A stretch of DNA of 38,569 nucleotides from Saccoglossus kowalevskii. Its lineage: Eukaryota > Hemichordata > Enteropneusta > Harrimaniidae. Below, piece by piece: positions 1 to 10,820 of the stretch. Made by a program: the position numbers and the translations under genes. Where the stretch lies: positions 56,602 through 95,170 of the forward strand of contig NW_003146290.1 of NCBI RefSeq assembly GCF_000003605.2, given 5' to 3'. The number at the start of each line of letters is the position of its first letter. Position 1 is the first letter of the stretch. Under the pieces are notes generated by a model that saw only the letters and a program-made list of their open reading frames with translations, had not been told where the DNA came from and did no database searches.

Positions 1-174
1 ATCAGTGGAACAGTCATGAAACAGCCAAAAATCAGCTAATTATCATGCAAATTAGGTAATTAATATGCATGGATTTTTACCAAAATCAAATCTGCGCATT
101 GTCCCAGAGCATCTATGCACCAAGTTTCATCAAAAACTGATGTATGGTTCTTGAGATATCAGTGGAACAGACGG

Positions 175-175
175 A

Positions 176-207
<32 letters not shown>

Positions 208-220
208 TACAGACACACTA
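175..220. repeat. CA microsatellite
   Basis: An ACAC run with occasional T and G interruptions sits between the family 1 core and its terminal hairpin. It is part of the element rather than an independent repeat. Confidence 0.9.
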
Positions 221-228
221 ACTGCAAA

Positions 229-260
229 GACTCCCTTTTTGTGCTTCGCACACGGGAGTC
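229..260 (+). other. Family 1 terminal hairpin
   Basis: The arms GACTCCC (229-235) and GGGAGTC (254-260) pair perfectly. Inside them GTGC (241-244) and GCAC (248-251) pair around the triloop TTC. The hairpin marks the 3' end of the element. A second copy at 28343-28359 keeps the inner stem. Confidence 0.8.
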
Positions 261-309
261 AAAAAGAAAACAAATTGTATTATGTGCTGAACAGCAGTAT
301 TTTCATTGT

Positions 310-800
310 ACATTGACCAGGTCAATGATCTTGGTGTTTGATTTATATACAAATTTGTCTTTTAATGATCATATTAATAATATTGTAAAAACAAAATAGT
401 AAAAAATTCACTTAAATCAACACTTTAAAACATTATATTACACACTTGTTCCCAGTCATTTGGAGTACTGTTCAACCATAAGACGTCCATGAAATAAAAC
501 AAATATGAACACATTAGAGGGAGTGCATCCCAAATTTGTCAAATATTTTTACTGCAAATCACATATTTAGTTTGATTCTTCTTTATGTTCTTTATATTCT
601 CACTTCAGAATTCAAATTCTGTGTCAACATCAGAATTACTTGGACATGGTGTTATTACGCAAATGCAATACTAATTGAATTATTTATTGTATCTAAGTTA
701 AATTTCTTTGCTCCAAACAAAATGTTGCACTTTGTCTCTCTATGCTGTCCACCTCGTAGCCATAATAATGTGTTTAATTGTTCATCAATTTTAATAAGTT
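310..800 (+). mobile_element. Decayed non-LTR retrotransposon, reverse-transcriptase 3' part
   Basis: Two pieces of a LINE reverse transcriptase can be read in different frames of the plus strand. The first, before 399, reads YTNLSFNDHINNIVK, which resembles the LxFxxHIxxIxxKA segment of Jockey/CR1-type enzymes. The second, near 441-480, reads TLVPSHLEYCSTI, resembling the usual LVRPxLEYCSxIW motif. Further down, LHFVSLCCPPRSHNN (about 724-770) could be the RxLRSHN-like tail. Stops and frameshifts separate the pieces, so this is a dead copy. The clade is not certain. There is no visible poly(A) or tail repeat at 800. Confidence 0.55.
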
Positions 801-1592
801 AACTTAGTCATTTTCGGAAATTGATATTTTTAGTACATTGAGCAATTATAAACTGCAATTCAGAAAGGCAATTTTTAATCTTTAGTATGTTTTATATAAG
901 CTATTTTATTTTCAAAGACCATTGTAGACTTCAACACCATGCACTTGCATAGGCCATTAAATCTAAGTGAATAATGTGAAGGAAATTGCACTCCTCATTA
1001 TCACAAGAGAACAACTCCATTTGAAAATAAATTGGACAGTTTTCATCACCTTAAGGATCTTTCTAATTCTAGTGAACACAGAGAAATCAGAATAAAGTAA
1101 AAATAGTTTTAACAATTGGGGATGCAAACAGAGACATACAAGTCACCATAACAGAAGTGGCGTATGTCAATAAACATAAGAATTGTATAATTGTTTACTG
1201 AGTTAGTCATTTTCAGCAGATCTTCCCAATGAAGAGTTAAAATTGAGACCATAGATGTCAGGTCACCAAGCTGGCACATATGAATGGTCTGAATGAAATG
1301 GCTTATGGTGTGGCAGTATTGAGCTACTACCATTAATATTGCTTTCTTGAGATGTCATGAATGGTCACTACTTATCTGCGCATAACTGGTACTTGCATTA
1401 ACACGGGATGTGTGTAAAAATAAAATATAGACAGACACAACAAGAGTGATGAAGAGCATTAATTAGTTTTGATTAGCAAGTAGTTGCCATTCTTTCTTTA
1501 ACAGTTTTTCTATATCAACATAAACATAAGACGCAAAATGAAAATTAATGTTTTTAATATAATATATAAAGTATAAAATCAAATAACTATAC
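801..1592. other. No gene seen; probable intron 3' of the CUB exon
   Basis: AT-rich sequence without convincing reading frames, splice-flanked exons or strong repeats. On the minus strand it directly follows the donor of the CUB exon, so at least its right part should be intron of that gene. Confidence 0.5.
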
Positions 1593-1952
1593 CTTGTATT
1601 TTGTGAAATGTAAATACGGCTGTGAAACTGCTTTGAAATGGCCTTTGCCATCGAAACACTATCTTCATTTCTGCTTTACTGGATATCACAACGAGAGGCA
1701 AGTTGACGCTTTGGCCATTGCATATTGTAAACGAGGCTGGAGATGAAGATGATGATAATGCAATGTTACGCACAGTCAATTTTGGAATGCAGCGTTCATT
1801 ATCTGGATAGGAGAATCCTTGCAGTTCTGTGATGTTCAAAACAACATGGTGATGCTCAGGAGCTTTCAAATGATACTTGCAAGTATTGTACTCATTTTCA
1901 TTGTTGCTTTCAGAAATCACGCCTGGGCCATTAGTGAAAGCATGCGAACATT
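1593..1952 (-). CDS. CUB-domain exon of an extracellular mosaic protein (internal exon)
   Basis: This 360-base exon encodes 120 residues that form one full CUB domain, a beta-sandwich used in secreted and membrane proteins for protein binding. Reading from 1952 down, cysteines fall at residues 2, 25, 55 and 78, the C1-C2 and C3-C4 spacing of the family. The segment NGPGVISESN matches the usual PGxIxSPN start, CKYHLKAP matches CxWxIxAP, and the C-terminal part has alternating hydrophobic strands ending FTAVFTFHKIQ. The acceptor is a pyrimidine-rich tract ending TATTGTAG, the donor is CAAG|GTATAG, and both introns are phase 1, as in shuffled extracellular modules. The aspartate usually found shortly after the third cysteine in calcium-binding CUBs is replaced (CIPK), so calcium binding is doubtful. 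A five-serine run (residues 67-71) sits in a loop. Neighbouring exons could not be identified, so the parent gene is unknown. Confidence 0.82.
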
Positions 1953-4262
1953 CTACAATATAAAGAAAAGAGAAAATTAGCATTTTAAGCATGGCATCTG
2001 GTTAACAGTCATTAACAGGCATAATTCAGGTCATTAATTGCATAATGAGAGTGAGAACTGAATATAAGCCCCTGCTCCATTACAAATAACTGTGACATCT
2101 ATACACCATAGGAGTATACTATAACTGTCAATTCGCACAAGAGATCCAGTCAAAATTAATAGTTTTTCTGTTTTTCTTTATGTCAATTTTAGAAAGCCTT
2201 TTCACATCTCACAACCAGAAAAGTGGTGGTGGTTTACCAATGCTTTTTTACAGAGCAACAGAAAATTGTAACATTGTTTCAATGTTCTCAAAGTAATAGT
2301 GTTTATTATTGTTCTTCCTAAATAATACTGCTATTAAAAAGAAATCATTTAGAAAACATCAACTTCATTCATGGTTTATTGTTCAAGTTAATATCTGTAC
2401 ATGTTATTTTTAGGGACATTAGTGTGGATGAACACACAGTAATCAATCCATACTGCACAGAAAACACTTTAATATATCTGAAAACCCAAACAAAGATAAC
2501 AGTCCTTGGATGTAAATGGCACAATCTTGTTGAGAGCAAGAGAATCACAATATCAGTTTTTAACTCCTTCAAGCAGTGTTCTATTATCTCCCATTCATCA
2601 CGTCTATTGAGTTACGTGACCATGGTATTTGGAGCAGTAGACATGATGACAGAGAGGATGGAATATACTCTGGTTCTCAATGAGAATTTAGGCATCATTT
2701 ACATCTAAGTTCTTTGAAATGTCGTGTCATTCAAAAAGTCAGTTCATGCCATAAATGACAAGCACTAAATATATTTCAAACCATCATATCGAACTTTAAA
2801 TTCATAAATTCTTTAAATAATTTGAAATGAACAAATTTAAGTTTGTTTTATACAAAATATAATAACTTAGTTTGGAAACTCATCCCCAGGGCAATTTCTG
2901 GCAGTTATGCAACATCGCCCTCTGGTGTTGAACACTTGATATGACTAGACTGCTCTGTCAATACAAAGCCCAGTTCAATGACATACATGTAGTATGCAAG
3001 AGCACGATTTGGAATGTAAATTGCTGATCATCTAAGAATGTTACTCTGAATTAACGCATTAACTGTTTTCTAGAAGTATAAACAACTGTTGAGCCATGCA
3101 TAGCACATAATTTGTTATGTATAACTCATGAAGCACTATGACGTCATTGGAGATATATGATAACCCTAAACATGCATGATTTATCATATAAAATAGCCAG
3201 ACAAGAAAGCAATATATATATATATATATATATATTTTAGGTAAAATGTTGTAAATGTCGTGTACAACTAGGATAGTTGCAATTGAGACAATTAAAGTAT
3301 AGTGGAATTTGCAATCTATTTACCAAATAACTAAACTCCAGGGCTCCACAACCAATATTCAGTGTTGCTCTCCCTCTATAATTTTCAAATGACATTGCAA
3401 TAATAACTTGTACAAACTGGCAGGGATAATACCAGCATCTTAGATTGTTAGGGAATTTTAGATTCATAAGGATTTGAAACTAACTAGCAAGGTAAACTGG
3501 ACAGCTGGAGTATACGCTGAAAATTCTCATTTCCTCATGGAAACACTTTTATTGCAAGTGCACAGGGTAATGCTTTTAACCATTTATCACACAATTAGAC
3601 AGTAGATTTGACATTTCAATGAGGACACACTTGCTTCTAAATACAGAAAACCATATCAAGTATAATATGAAGAAGTCAGATTCAACTGCTTCATTACTGA
3701 GTTGAGAGTTGTAAACAAATAACTATTTATACGTAAAATCAGGTACGAATGCAAAGCATCAAATAAACAGTTTTTTGTACTTTTACAACCCTCTACAGAG
3801 GTTTTGGACACAGGTTTTGGACAATCCTTGGTCAATTTTACTCACCGTTTGTACAAAACATCATGAGAGACATTTACACACCAATTTTTACTGAATTCAA
3901 TGATGTATGATTTATTGGCAGCAATTTTGGATCCAAGGATACACAAAAAAATTTTGTATCCTCTCATACAAGTTTTGACCAATTTAAATGAAACATAGTG
4001 GCTTAATATGAAGTACCGTACATCAGTTTGTTAGGTGGTTTGATTCAAAATGGCAAACTAGTGGCCTTTTTTTGTTATGTGTCACATTTCTCTGTAGCAC
4101 TTTTCAAATTTGGTGACAAATTTATTAACATCCTTCGCCTTTTGCATCCTCAACTATAAAAGTAATATTAACAATGACTTGTTACATTAACTAGACCTTA
4201 AAATATTTAAACCTTTTCTGTTCTCATTATGCTTAGCTCAAGATATTAAAATAAATGTAGAG
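1953..4262. other. No gene seen; probable intron 5' of the CUB exon
   Basis: About 2.3 kb of AT-rich DNA. I see a TA run at 3211-3234 but no exon with good splice sites and no family 1, 2, 3 or T repeat. Frames of 70-110 codons on both strands (for example 2379-2708 plus and 3237-3467 minus) show no domain and look like chance. Confidence 0.5.
3211..3234. repeat. TA microsatellite
   Basis: Uninterrupted AT dinucleotides, about 12 units. Confidence 0.95.
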
Positions 4263-4379
4263 ATGGCTGAAAAAAAGGCTACCTCAGGTTATATTGGAGA
4301 CAGAATTACAGGATGCGGCACGGAACTGATAAGACAGACGTGTGTACATCTGCTATCAAATCCAGACTACAACTATTAA
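4263..4379 (+). CDS. Candidate small ORF, 38 aa, unknown
   Basis: The ATG is in fair initiation context (GAGATGG: purine at -3, G at +4) and opens a 38-codon frame beginning MAEKKATSGYIGDRI and ending SNPDYNY before TAA. Residue use is balanced and protein-like, and GC is higher than the flanks. AATAAA overlaps the stop region. I recognise no family. It could be a small-peptide gene, a first exon, or chance; a frame this short arises easily at random. Confidence 0.2.
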   Translation: MAEKKATSGYIGDRITGCGTELIRQTCVHLLSNPDYNY

Positions 4380-4751
4380 TAAAAAAATACTTGCAATGAT
4401 ACCTGGATGCTTTCTCCATTTTGGGGACAATTCAAGAGATATGTTTCAGGTTCCCCAGTTGCTTAGCAATAAATGGGTGAAGGGGAGTTGTATCAATGTA
4501 TATTCACTTCCATCATCAGAAATATGCAGTAATATCCTGATAATTTATTCTGCCTACTTAAATTTGTGTCTCAAAATTTTGATTCTATATTGTAGGCTTT
4601 CATGTTACCATTGAAAATAAACTTTTAATGAAATATAAAAAAAACTGTTTTACATTCAAAGACACACAAAATATAATTTATAGCGTTTTGGTATCAATAT
4701 GTAATTTTTAAAAATATTTTTGAAAAACACATACTAGCCAGTCTATTAAAC

Positions 4752-4945
4752 TTGACTAATCATTATGCAAATTAGGTAATTAATATGCATTGTTTCAAGC
4801 AAAAAGCTAATCAAACCTGCGCATTAGTCCAGAGCATATATGCATCAAATTTCATCAAAAACCAACATGAGGTTCTTTAGATATCAGTGGAACGGTCATA
4901 CTAACTGCAGAGATTCCCATTGTGTGCGAAGCAGACAGAATTTAA
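4752..4945 (+). mobile_element. Family 1 element, degraded
   Basis: One core unit similar to 1-265 (ATTATGCAAATTAGGTAATT near 4765, then GCGCATTAGTCCAGAGCAT). The microsatellite is missing and the terminal hairpin is mutated (ATTGTGTGCGAAGCAGAC). It looks like an old copy that lost its repeat tract. Confidence 0.6.
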
Positions 4946-5774
4946 ATTAAAAAAAAAAATCTGAGAGAAAACCACAAAAGTTAAGTTACATTTGTAGTGA
5001 GTATGAAACCAATCAAGCTGACAGTTTTTAAAAAAAAGGTTCAATATGTAAAGTTTACAACAACAGACGATTTGAGAGCTAAAAATGGTACGTCTGATTG
5101 AAATGATACATTAATAACACCCCCAATGTGAGCATTTCGAACGTTTCTTTACAACTTTGTCAAGTCCATTACGATAACCATAATGAGGCATGCCGATGAT
5201 GGGAACTTGTTGCATCATAATTTTGTCATGTGTGTGGGTGCGTGAATAAATCATGTTAATGAGGTCGACCAGAGTCTGTTTTTTATGTATCACCATTTGG
5301 ATATGTTTATGTATTCACAATAGTTTGTAAACATTTCACATCAGTAAAAAAAGGTTTATTTGTTTCATAACCCTGTCTGTTATTCTTCAGTAATTACGAT
5401 GGGATGTATCAATACGTGCGTGAACAAAATTATGCTAATGAGGTCATCGCCATCTTTGACTACAAGCGGTAGTTTTTCCCGGCCGTTTCGACTTGCACTG
5501 ATCACGGTTACTAAAAAAGTAACCGTGCATTGATTACAATACTTTCCATACTTTGTAGCCAATTTCAGTGAGAAATACAACTTTATTCGCTGACATAAAA
5601 CAAGTTTTATTCTTGAAATTCGACCCTGTGTCTTAGTGTTCCCACAGTTCTTGACCGAGTGCTCACATTTATTGAAACCTCGCATAAATCAAGAAATAAG
5701 TACGTGTACAAAGTGTACGAAAGCATTCCTTTATTTGACCTTATCATACAATCACAAAAACAACTTTTTTAAAT
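4946..5774. other. No gene seen; contains a diverged internal duplication
   Basis: Two stretches resemble each other: GCGTGAATAAATCATGTTAA followed by TGAGGTCG near 5240, and GCGTGAACAAAATTATGCTA followed by ATGAGGTCA near 5420. The DNA is richer in CpG than its surroundings, and a perfect hairpin lies at 5503-5527. This may be the body of the family T fragment that ends at 5865, but I could not align it to the other copies. Confidence 0.35.
5503..5527. repeat. Perfect 10-bp hairpin
   Basis: CACGGTTACT (5503-5512) and AGTAACCGTG (5518-5527) are exact inverted repeats around AAAAA. The role is unknown. Confidence 0.85.
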
Positions 5775-5865
5775 CTTTTTTGGGGTTGTCCTCGGGTAAG
5801 CGCACACCCCCAATTTTTCTTGATTTTGTATGTTCAGGTCCCTGTGTGCGTGCAGGTAGGTAGTT
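5775..5865 (+). mobile_element. Family T transposon, right-end fragment
   Basis: The sequence GTTGTCCTCGGGTAAGCG, then an ACACCCCCAATTTTT tract and GTTCAGGTCCCTG, aligns with the right ends of the copies at 11827-12744 and 35872-36656. The subterminal motif reads GCGCACA instead of GCGCCCA. The inverted terminal motif also carries GCACACA, so both changed together. The left end was not found. Confidence 0.5.
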
Positions 5866-5869
5866 TAAC

Positions 5870-6984
5870 AATTGAATGGACATTGTATCATAATTTCCCT
5901 AGCCATCTGTTAAGAATTATGTGAACTCGCATATCTGTATAGTTCACACAATGTTTTCAGTTTGCGCAGCTAGTTAAAGAAAAACAACAAAATTTCTTCC
6001 ACAGCATAACCAAATCAGTGAAACCATGTGCTATATGGTAAAGATTTACTGGTGATATTACAATTTGTCACTTCACGCCTCATCATTATAATTAATATAA
6101 TCATTAGTATTTTTATTATATTTTTGGATTTGATGAATATAAATTCATCCAATCAAATAATTTGGAATAGACACGTTTTGGGTTTCTCTTAGGGACATTA
6201 GTGTTCTATGGTTGCCATGTTACTAAACACACTCACAACAGAAATGGGGTGTTGATTTTACAACTGATTGTCTGTGCACTTGTTATACAAGCTTGCTGTA
6301 CCCAGAAATATTTTAAGTTTGTGAGCTTTCAAATGTAACATTGGATGTCTACAATACAGAATCAATATGTATGGTACAAAAGCTGGTATAGAAAAATAAC
6401 TGCCTAAAACCATTTCTGCTGACCAGAAGAAAATCCATGTTGATTCGAACTCCCCTTCGTGCACATGGTAGCTAAGCAAGTAGGGAATTTTAGGAACCAC
6501 AACTGAGTCTATTATTCAGAACTCAAGTGTGGTTTTACTGCACTTTTCAGTGACAGCCGTCAACTGATTCCTGGAACTGCAGAATTCCTTTCACTCAAGA
6601 ATGACTTGTAAATACCTTTAGAAAAATAGGTATGAATGACAGGAGCATGTCAGTTACTACAAAATAAGGTATACAAGTAGTAAATAATTATGATTTGTGT
6701 ACACAATATGGAAAGTGTAATTATTAGCATGAAGGTAGATGTACCTGGGGGAAAAGCTCTTTGGCATTGCAGCATAATGTTTCTTTTCGAAAAAAAATAT
6801 TCATAGAAAAAACTTAAAATGCTTATTTAACCTAATTGATAACTTTTTCTCTGTGTCAGTTTTGAAGTACATACTAAGGTTTGATTGGCATTTTAAAGCA
6901 GATTTTAAAGAAATTATTTTAAGAAAATCGTGATCTTACATCAAATTTACTAGTGATCTTGATATTTTGGTGAGTTTAACCAAC
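5870..6984. other. No gene seen
   Basis: AT-rich DNA without a supported exon or recognised repeat family. The minus-strand frame at 6258-6500 has no domain and no splice context. Confidence 0.45.
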
Positions 6985-7327
6985 CATGAAAAACAAAACA
7001 GCCACTAGTCAACCATTTTGAATCAAATTATGAAACAAAATTATAAGAATCAGCAGGATGCTAACACAATGTTTCAATCAACTGACTGACCAAAGCATAT
7101 CTGATAATTGGTTGATAGGATGTTTGAGTTTTTTGAAAAGAAGAACTGTCAGGGAAACCCAAAACAGCTTGACATGCAAACATAGACCACAAATTTGAAC
7201 AAAATCAATTAGCACATGTAAGCAAATAATAACAGAAAGACCAAACTGGGCCTAGAATCATTGAAAATCCCTGGCATCAAAACAGTATTCATTAAAATAA
7301 TATGGTTACCAGTTGGCCATTTTAAAC

Positions 7328-7364
<37 letters not shown>

Positions 7365-7940
7365 ATAATTAAAAAAAGGTGTGCATCAAGAACCCATTAG
7401 GTGCAATGAAACATGTCCATGTATGACTAAGATTTTAGCCTTAATATGCTCACCATCGACCATCTTGAATTGGATCATGAAACAAAAAGAAGTGAACAGA
7501 ATCAGCCTAGGCATATCTGAGATACAGAGGTGAAATGAAATGACAAGTTTCTGTTTTGAAACTACATCCAAACAAGAACTAAAAACAAGAGGCAGTCACA
7601 AAAGAGCCACTGGTCAATGTCATCCATTATGTGTCAGCATCACATCTTGAATAACAACATTTGTCCAATATCACTTGTCTTATAGTACATGCAAATGCAG
7701 AATTTACAACATTGCTGACCATCAAAAAGTCCTGTGCCAAAGCTAACTATCTTTTAGGAGAGAGCCTCATGAAATAAACTGTATATATGTGGGCAAAAAT
7801 TGACAAATTACACCACTACATGTGTGTATGTCCCACATGTAAAGAATGAACAGATTTGATCCACAGGGTTCTGAAATACGGAGACAGAATTATACATGCA
7901 AGTCCCTGTTTCGAACTTCCTTCAAATGGAAACTAACAAC
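6985..7940 (+). mobile_element. Family 2 pearl/HINE-like array, old copy
   Basis: Diverged core units of roughly 160 bp recur. Each has a CCA(C/T)(T/C)AGT..CCATTTT block (near 7003, 7305 and 7600), a GAAACAAA block and a stretch like AGAATGAACAGA..GATCCACAGG..TCTGAAATA (near 7840). The array ends at about 7881-7937 with a decayed form of the family hairpin (GGAGACAGAATTAT, then CAAGTCCCTGTTTCGAACTT). A TA run lies inside at 7331-7359. It encodes no protein. Confidence 0.6.
7331..7359. repeat. TA microsatellite
   Basis: About 14 AT units within the family 2 array. Confidence 0.95.
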
Positions 7941-8099
7941 ATCAATCAGTCCAAATTTTCTAAAATTGCTTTTGACAACAAAAACTTGTTGAATTGGATC
8001 AAGAAATATGCGCCTCTATAAGCGTTATTTGTCTGTATTTGTGCCAATGAATTGATTCATGGTGAATGCAAATGATGCATTCATGTTCATTCAACCAAA

Positions 8100-9765
8100 A
8101 ACTAAAAATATCACAATATGAGCTATTATATTTTTAACCATTTTAATTCCTTCTGAGGAACTTTAAGCATTTTTAAATTGAAACTAATTTTCAGTAATTA
8201 TAATTTTCAAACCAGGAGAATAGAAAATATTACCAATAAACATGACATGAATGATGTATTACGTATTAGTTCATCTAGCTTAACTATCAATGTACCAACC
8301 TAGAAATGTACATCAACAGACTATATATATATATATTGCTGTGACCCTATCATATCAGTCCTAACTAGTCAGTTATTCTGTTATGCATAAAAGACAGCAG
8401 TAGTCCCTTCTGGCAGTTGTACATGTCTAGCGATAATACTCAAGGTACACAGACACAGTTGGCTCAAATGACAAATGTTGCTTGTAAACATAAATACAAT
8501 AATAGTCTTATCTTAAAAGAATCTTTCTCTTAGGTAAGACCACTGATATTTATCTGCCAAAGATATGCCATTATCAGCTTGAGAGGTCTCGAACAATACA
8601 CAAGGCATGTCATGATGAACGATCAACAACTGCTATATGTATGCCAGACATAATAATCAATTTGATATGACAGTCGTGTAGTGCAACCACACTGAACACA
8701 CAGACAGACACATTCAATTTGTATTATTGTCTAACCTTACTGTGGAAGCCATGGAGATGGATACTAAATGGAAGACAATGCATATATCACGCCAAGTGTA
8801 CTCGCACGCTGCGTCACACATACCAATCAACATATATACCCAGCCACCTATTGCCCTGTACACATATCTGAAGTAGGTCAGCATATCCTTAAGCTATCTT
8901 GCAGAACAAAGCATGTCTAGTCAAATCAGACAGCCAGTACAGCTTACCTACACACATGCCAGTGTTACCAATGACATACAGCAACACCTAAATTGTACAA
9001 TTCATACATCACCTCTGTAATAGTCAGCACTGCAACTCAAGTCAAAGTCCCTTTTCACAATTACCTTCAGGGATGCATGGGTTTGTTTGAAGTTTTGTTG
9101 TCATTTTCATTATGCTTTCATTAGTATTAGTTAGTTAATACCATAAGTATACCAAATTTTTTTTGAGAAACAAGAATTTAAAATATGGTGAAAATAGTCA
9201 AAATTTGCATCTTAGCTCTAAAAATTTTGTTGGGTGACAACACAATGAGAGGTTTTCTCCACAATGTTTTACAATATGCACAGTAAAATGCTCAGTCTTG
9301 CAAAATTTGACTTTGGAAAGAACTAAAGTCTAGATCCTGCAGTCTAATTACTTGAGTTGAGAATTGAAGCATATATAAAAGGCAGTATTTGATAAGTCAA
9401 AAAAAAAACCCAACAAGCTGCTCTCTGATTGGTCTGACTGTCAGGTGTTGAGGTTGAGTTGCCAATCAGAAAATTATGGCATGTTGTAACTCAGATACGT
9501 GTAATAATTAATACACATGTAATAATTAATACACATACAGCTAGCAGTATAGGACTTGAATAATGTTGAGTATTGTGTCTACTGGTATTGCTAGTAATTT
9601 CAAGAGGCTACAAATATGACAATGTCACAGTAATCTCACAGTAATCACAATTGCATTGTGTATTTTTTTGGCCATTTGTATCGAACTTTTGTTGCTGAAA
9701 AAAAGCAGCTCTGCATAATTAGAGATAATAAATGGCAAGCAAGGGTATTTGATAAATATAATAAG
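8100..9765. other. No gene seen
   Basis: About 1.7 kb. It contains a short TA run (8322-8337), a possible zero-length splice site (8521-8538) and a perfect 18-bp tandem duplication (9501-9536). No reading frame or exon could be supported. Confidence 0.45.
9501..9536. repeat. 18-bp tandem duplication
   Basis: GTAATAATTAATACACAT occurs twice, head to tail, without mismatch. Confidence 0.9.
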
Positions 9766-9769
9766 ACAT

Positions 9770-10097
9770 AAAATCAGCCATTTTGAATACATGTATATTT
9801 ATAACGAATATATAAAATTTGAACATAATCAGTGAAAGCAAGTCAGAGATATGGCACGAGAACCACATTCATTAAAACAAAATGGCCGCCAGTCGGCCAT
9901 TTTGAACCTTATCTGAAAAACAAAATGATGTGCATCAAGCTCCTATAATGTCTAATGTATATACAAGGTTTGAACAAAATCTATCTGTAAACACAAACAA
10001 ATTGACGTGCACATGTATAATATCATGTATGATGTATGATGCACGCATGGACATAAGTCCCCATTTTCGGACTGTGTCCGAACGAGGACTAACAAAA
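9770..10097 (+). mobile_element. Family 2 element with intact terminal hairpin
   Basis: About two core units, including AAATGGCCGCCAGTCGGCCA near 9882, are followed directly by the family terminal hairpin at 10056-10090 (AGTCCCC..TTCGGAC / GTCCGAA..GAGGACT). The GGAC microsatellite seen in the copy at 25140 is absent. Frames open on both strands here are by-products of the repeat. Confidence 0.7.
10056..10090 (+). other. Family 2 terminal hairpin
   Basis: The outer arms AGTCC and GGACT and the inner arms TTCGGAC and GTCCGAA pair around TGT. It is the same structure as 26248-26276, with two mutations in arm and loop. Confidence 0.75.
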
Positions 10098-10139
10098 GAG
10101 TCATTATATGTTGTCATTTTCTCATTAAAAACTATCAAT

Positions 10140-10595
10140 TGAATATGTTAATTTGCACTGTATCACCAACACAATCTCTAAAACCAAAGAAATATAGAAG
10201 ATGCATCTCTCTCCACTTCAATAGATGATTTTCTGTTAACAGTGAAATCTTATATATAGTGCATGAAAACGTATTGTGCAAAAAAAAAATCAAATGTTGC
10301 ATCGAGATACTTCATCAAAATTATAATCAAATGTGCACATTACTAAACATGGAAATACTTTCACACTTGTCAAATCTCATGTGATGTTTTAATGTCACCA
10401 TGGTGCTACAGCCTTAGTTTGTCCTGTTTTTATGTTCAATTTCACGATTACATTGCAAGGTAAACCCAAATTGGCGGTAAACAATTGTACTAGTCGGTTC
10501 AGCAATGGGATTGTAAACCCAAACAATATGCACTGGTCTTCCACACTGTTTTATTAAGTAAGTAAAATGATTTTTAAAGGCCAGGGTATCCTTAA
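10140..10595. other. No gene seen
   Basis: Unassigned AT-rich sequence between a family 2 element and a SINE. Confidence 0.45.
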
Positions 10596-10820
10596 ATGAA
10601 CTCGATCATTGTAACTCTAAAACCAGGATGCCCATATCCTGTTGAAAATATACAACTATTTATGTTCAGTCATCCCGCAGCAATTCAACTGGAAGCCATA
10701 TTCCCAAAGCTGAATGCTGCGAGCCTGGCATGTGGGCAGTACATACTCATTACCGCAGCCGACCACAGAATTCAAACCCGCAATCTCCAAATACTGGGCA
10801 GACCATTAAGCTAACCATAA
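10596..10820 (-). mobile_element. tRNA-derived SINE
   Basis: Reading the minus strand from about 10820, an RNA polymerase III A box TAGCTTAATGG (10813-10803) is followed by a B box GGTTTGAATTC (10778-10768). They are 35 nt apart start to start, as in tRNA genes. The head resembles a tRNA, but the arms do not close cleanly and no acceptor end is visible, so this is a SINE rather than a tRNA gene. The body of about 150 bp (containing CAGCATTCAGCTTTGGGAAT) is GC-richer than the flanks. I cannot assign the body to a named SINE superfamily, and the exact 3' end is uncertain. Confidence 0.65.

Larger units (their letters stand above)
1..265 (+). mobile_element. Family 1 pearl/HINE-like element, 3' part
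   Basis: This is the right end of a non-autonomous element that runs off the left edge of the window. It holds one core unit (AATTAGGTAATTAATATGCA, then the GCGCATTGTCCCAGAGCATC segment, then GAGATATCAGTGGAACAG), followed by a CA microsatellite and a terminal hairpin. The same order of core, microsatellite and hairpin recurs at 27770-28372, and the core recurs at 4752, 14266 and 26850. The layout matches what is known of pearl and HINE elements, which depend on Helitron/Helentron proteins supplied elsewhere. No protein is encoded. The assignment to that class is inference from architecture. Confidence 0.7.

Noticed and set aside
5111-5685. Two minus-strand frames (61 and 101 codons) with similar DNA beneath
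   Set aside because: The similarity comes from an internal DNA duplication. The translations differ where the DNA agrees only out of frame, and no domain is visible.
8735-8775. Minus-strand MAST|GTAAGG as a first exon
   Set aside because: Poor start context, only four codons, and no supporting neighbours.
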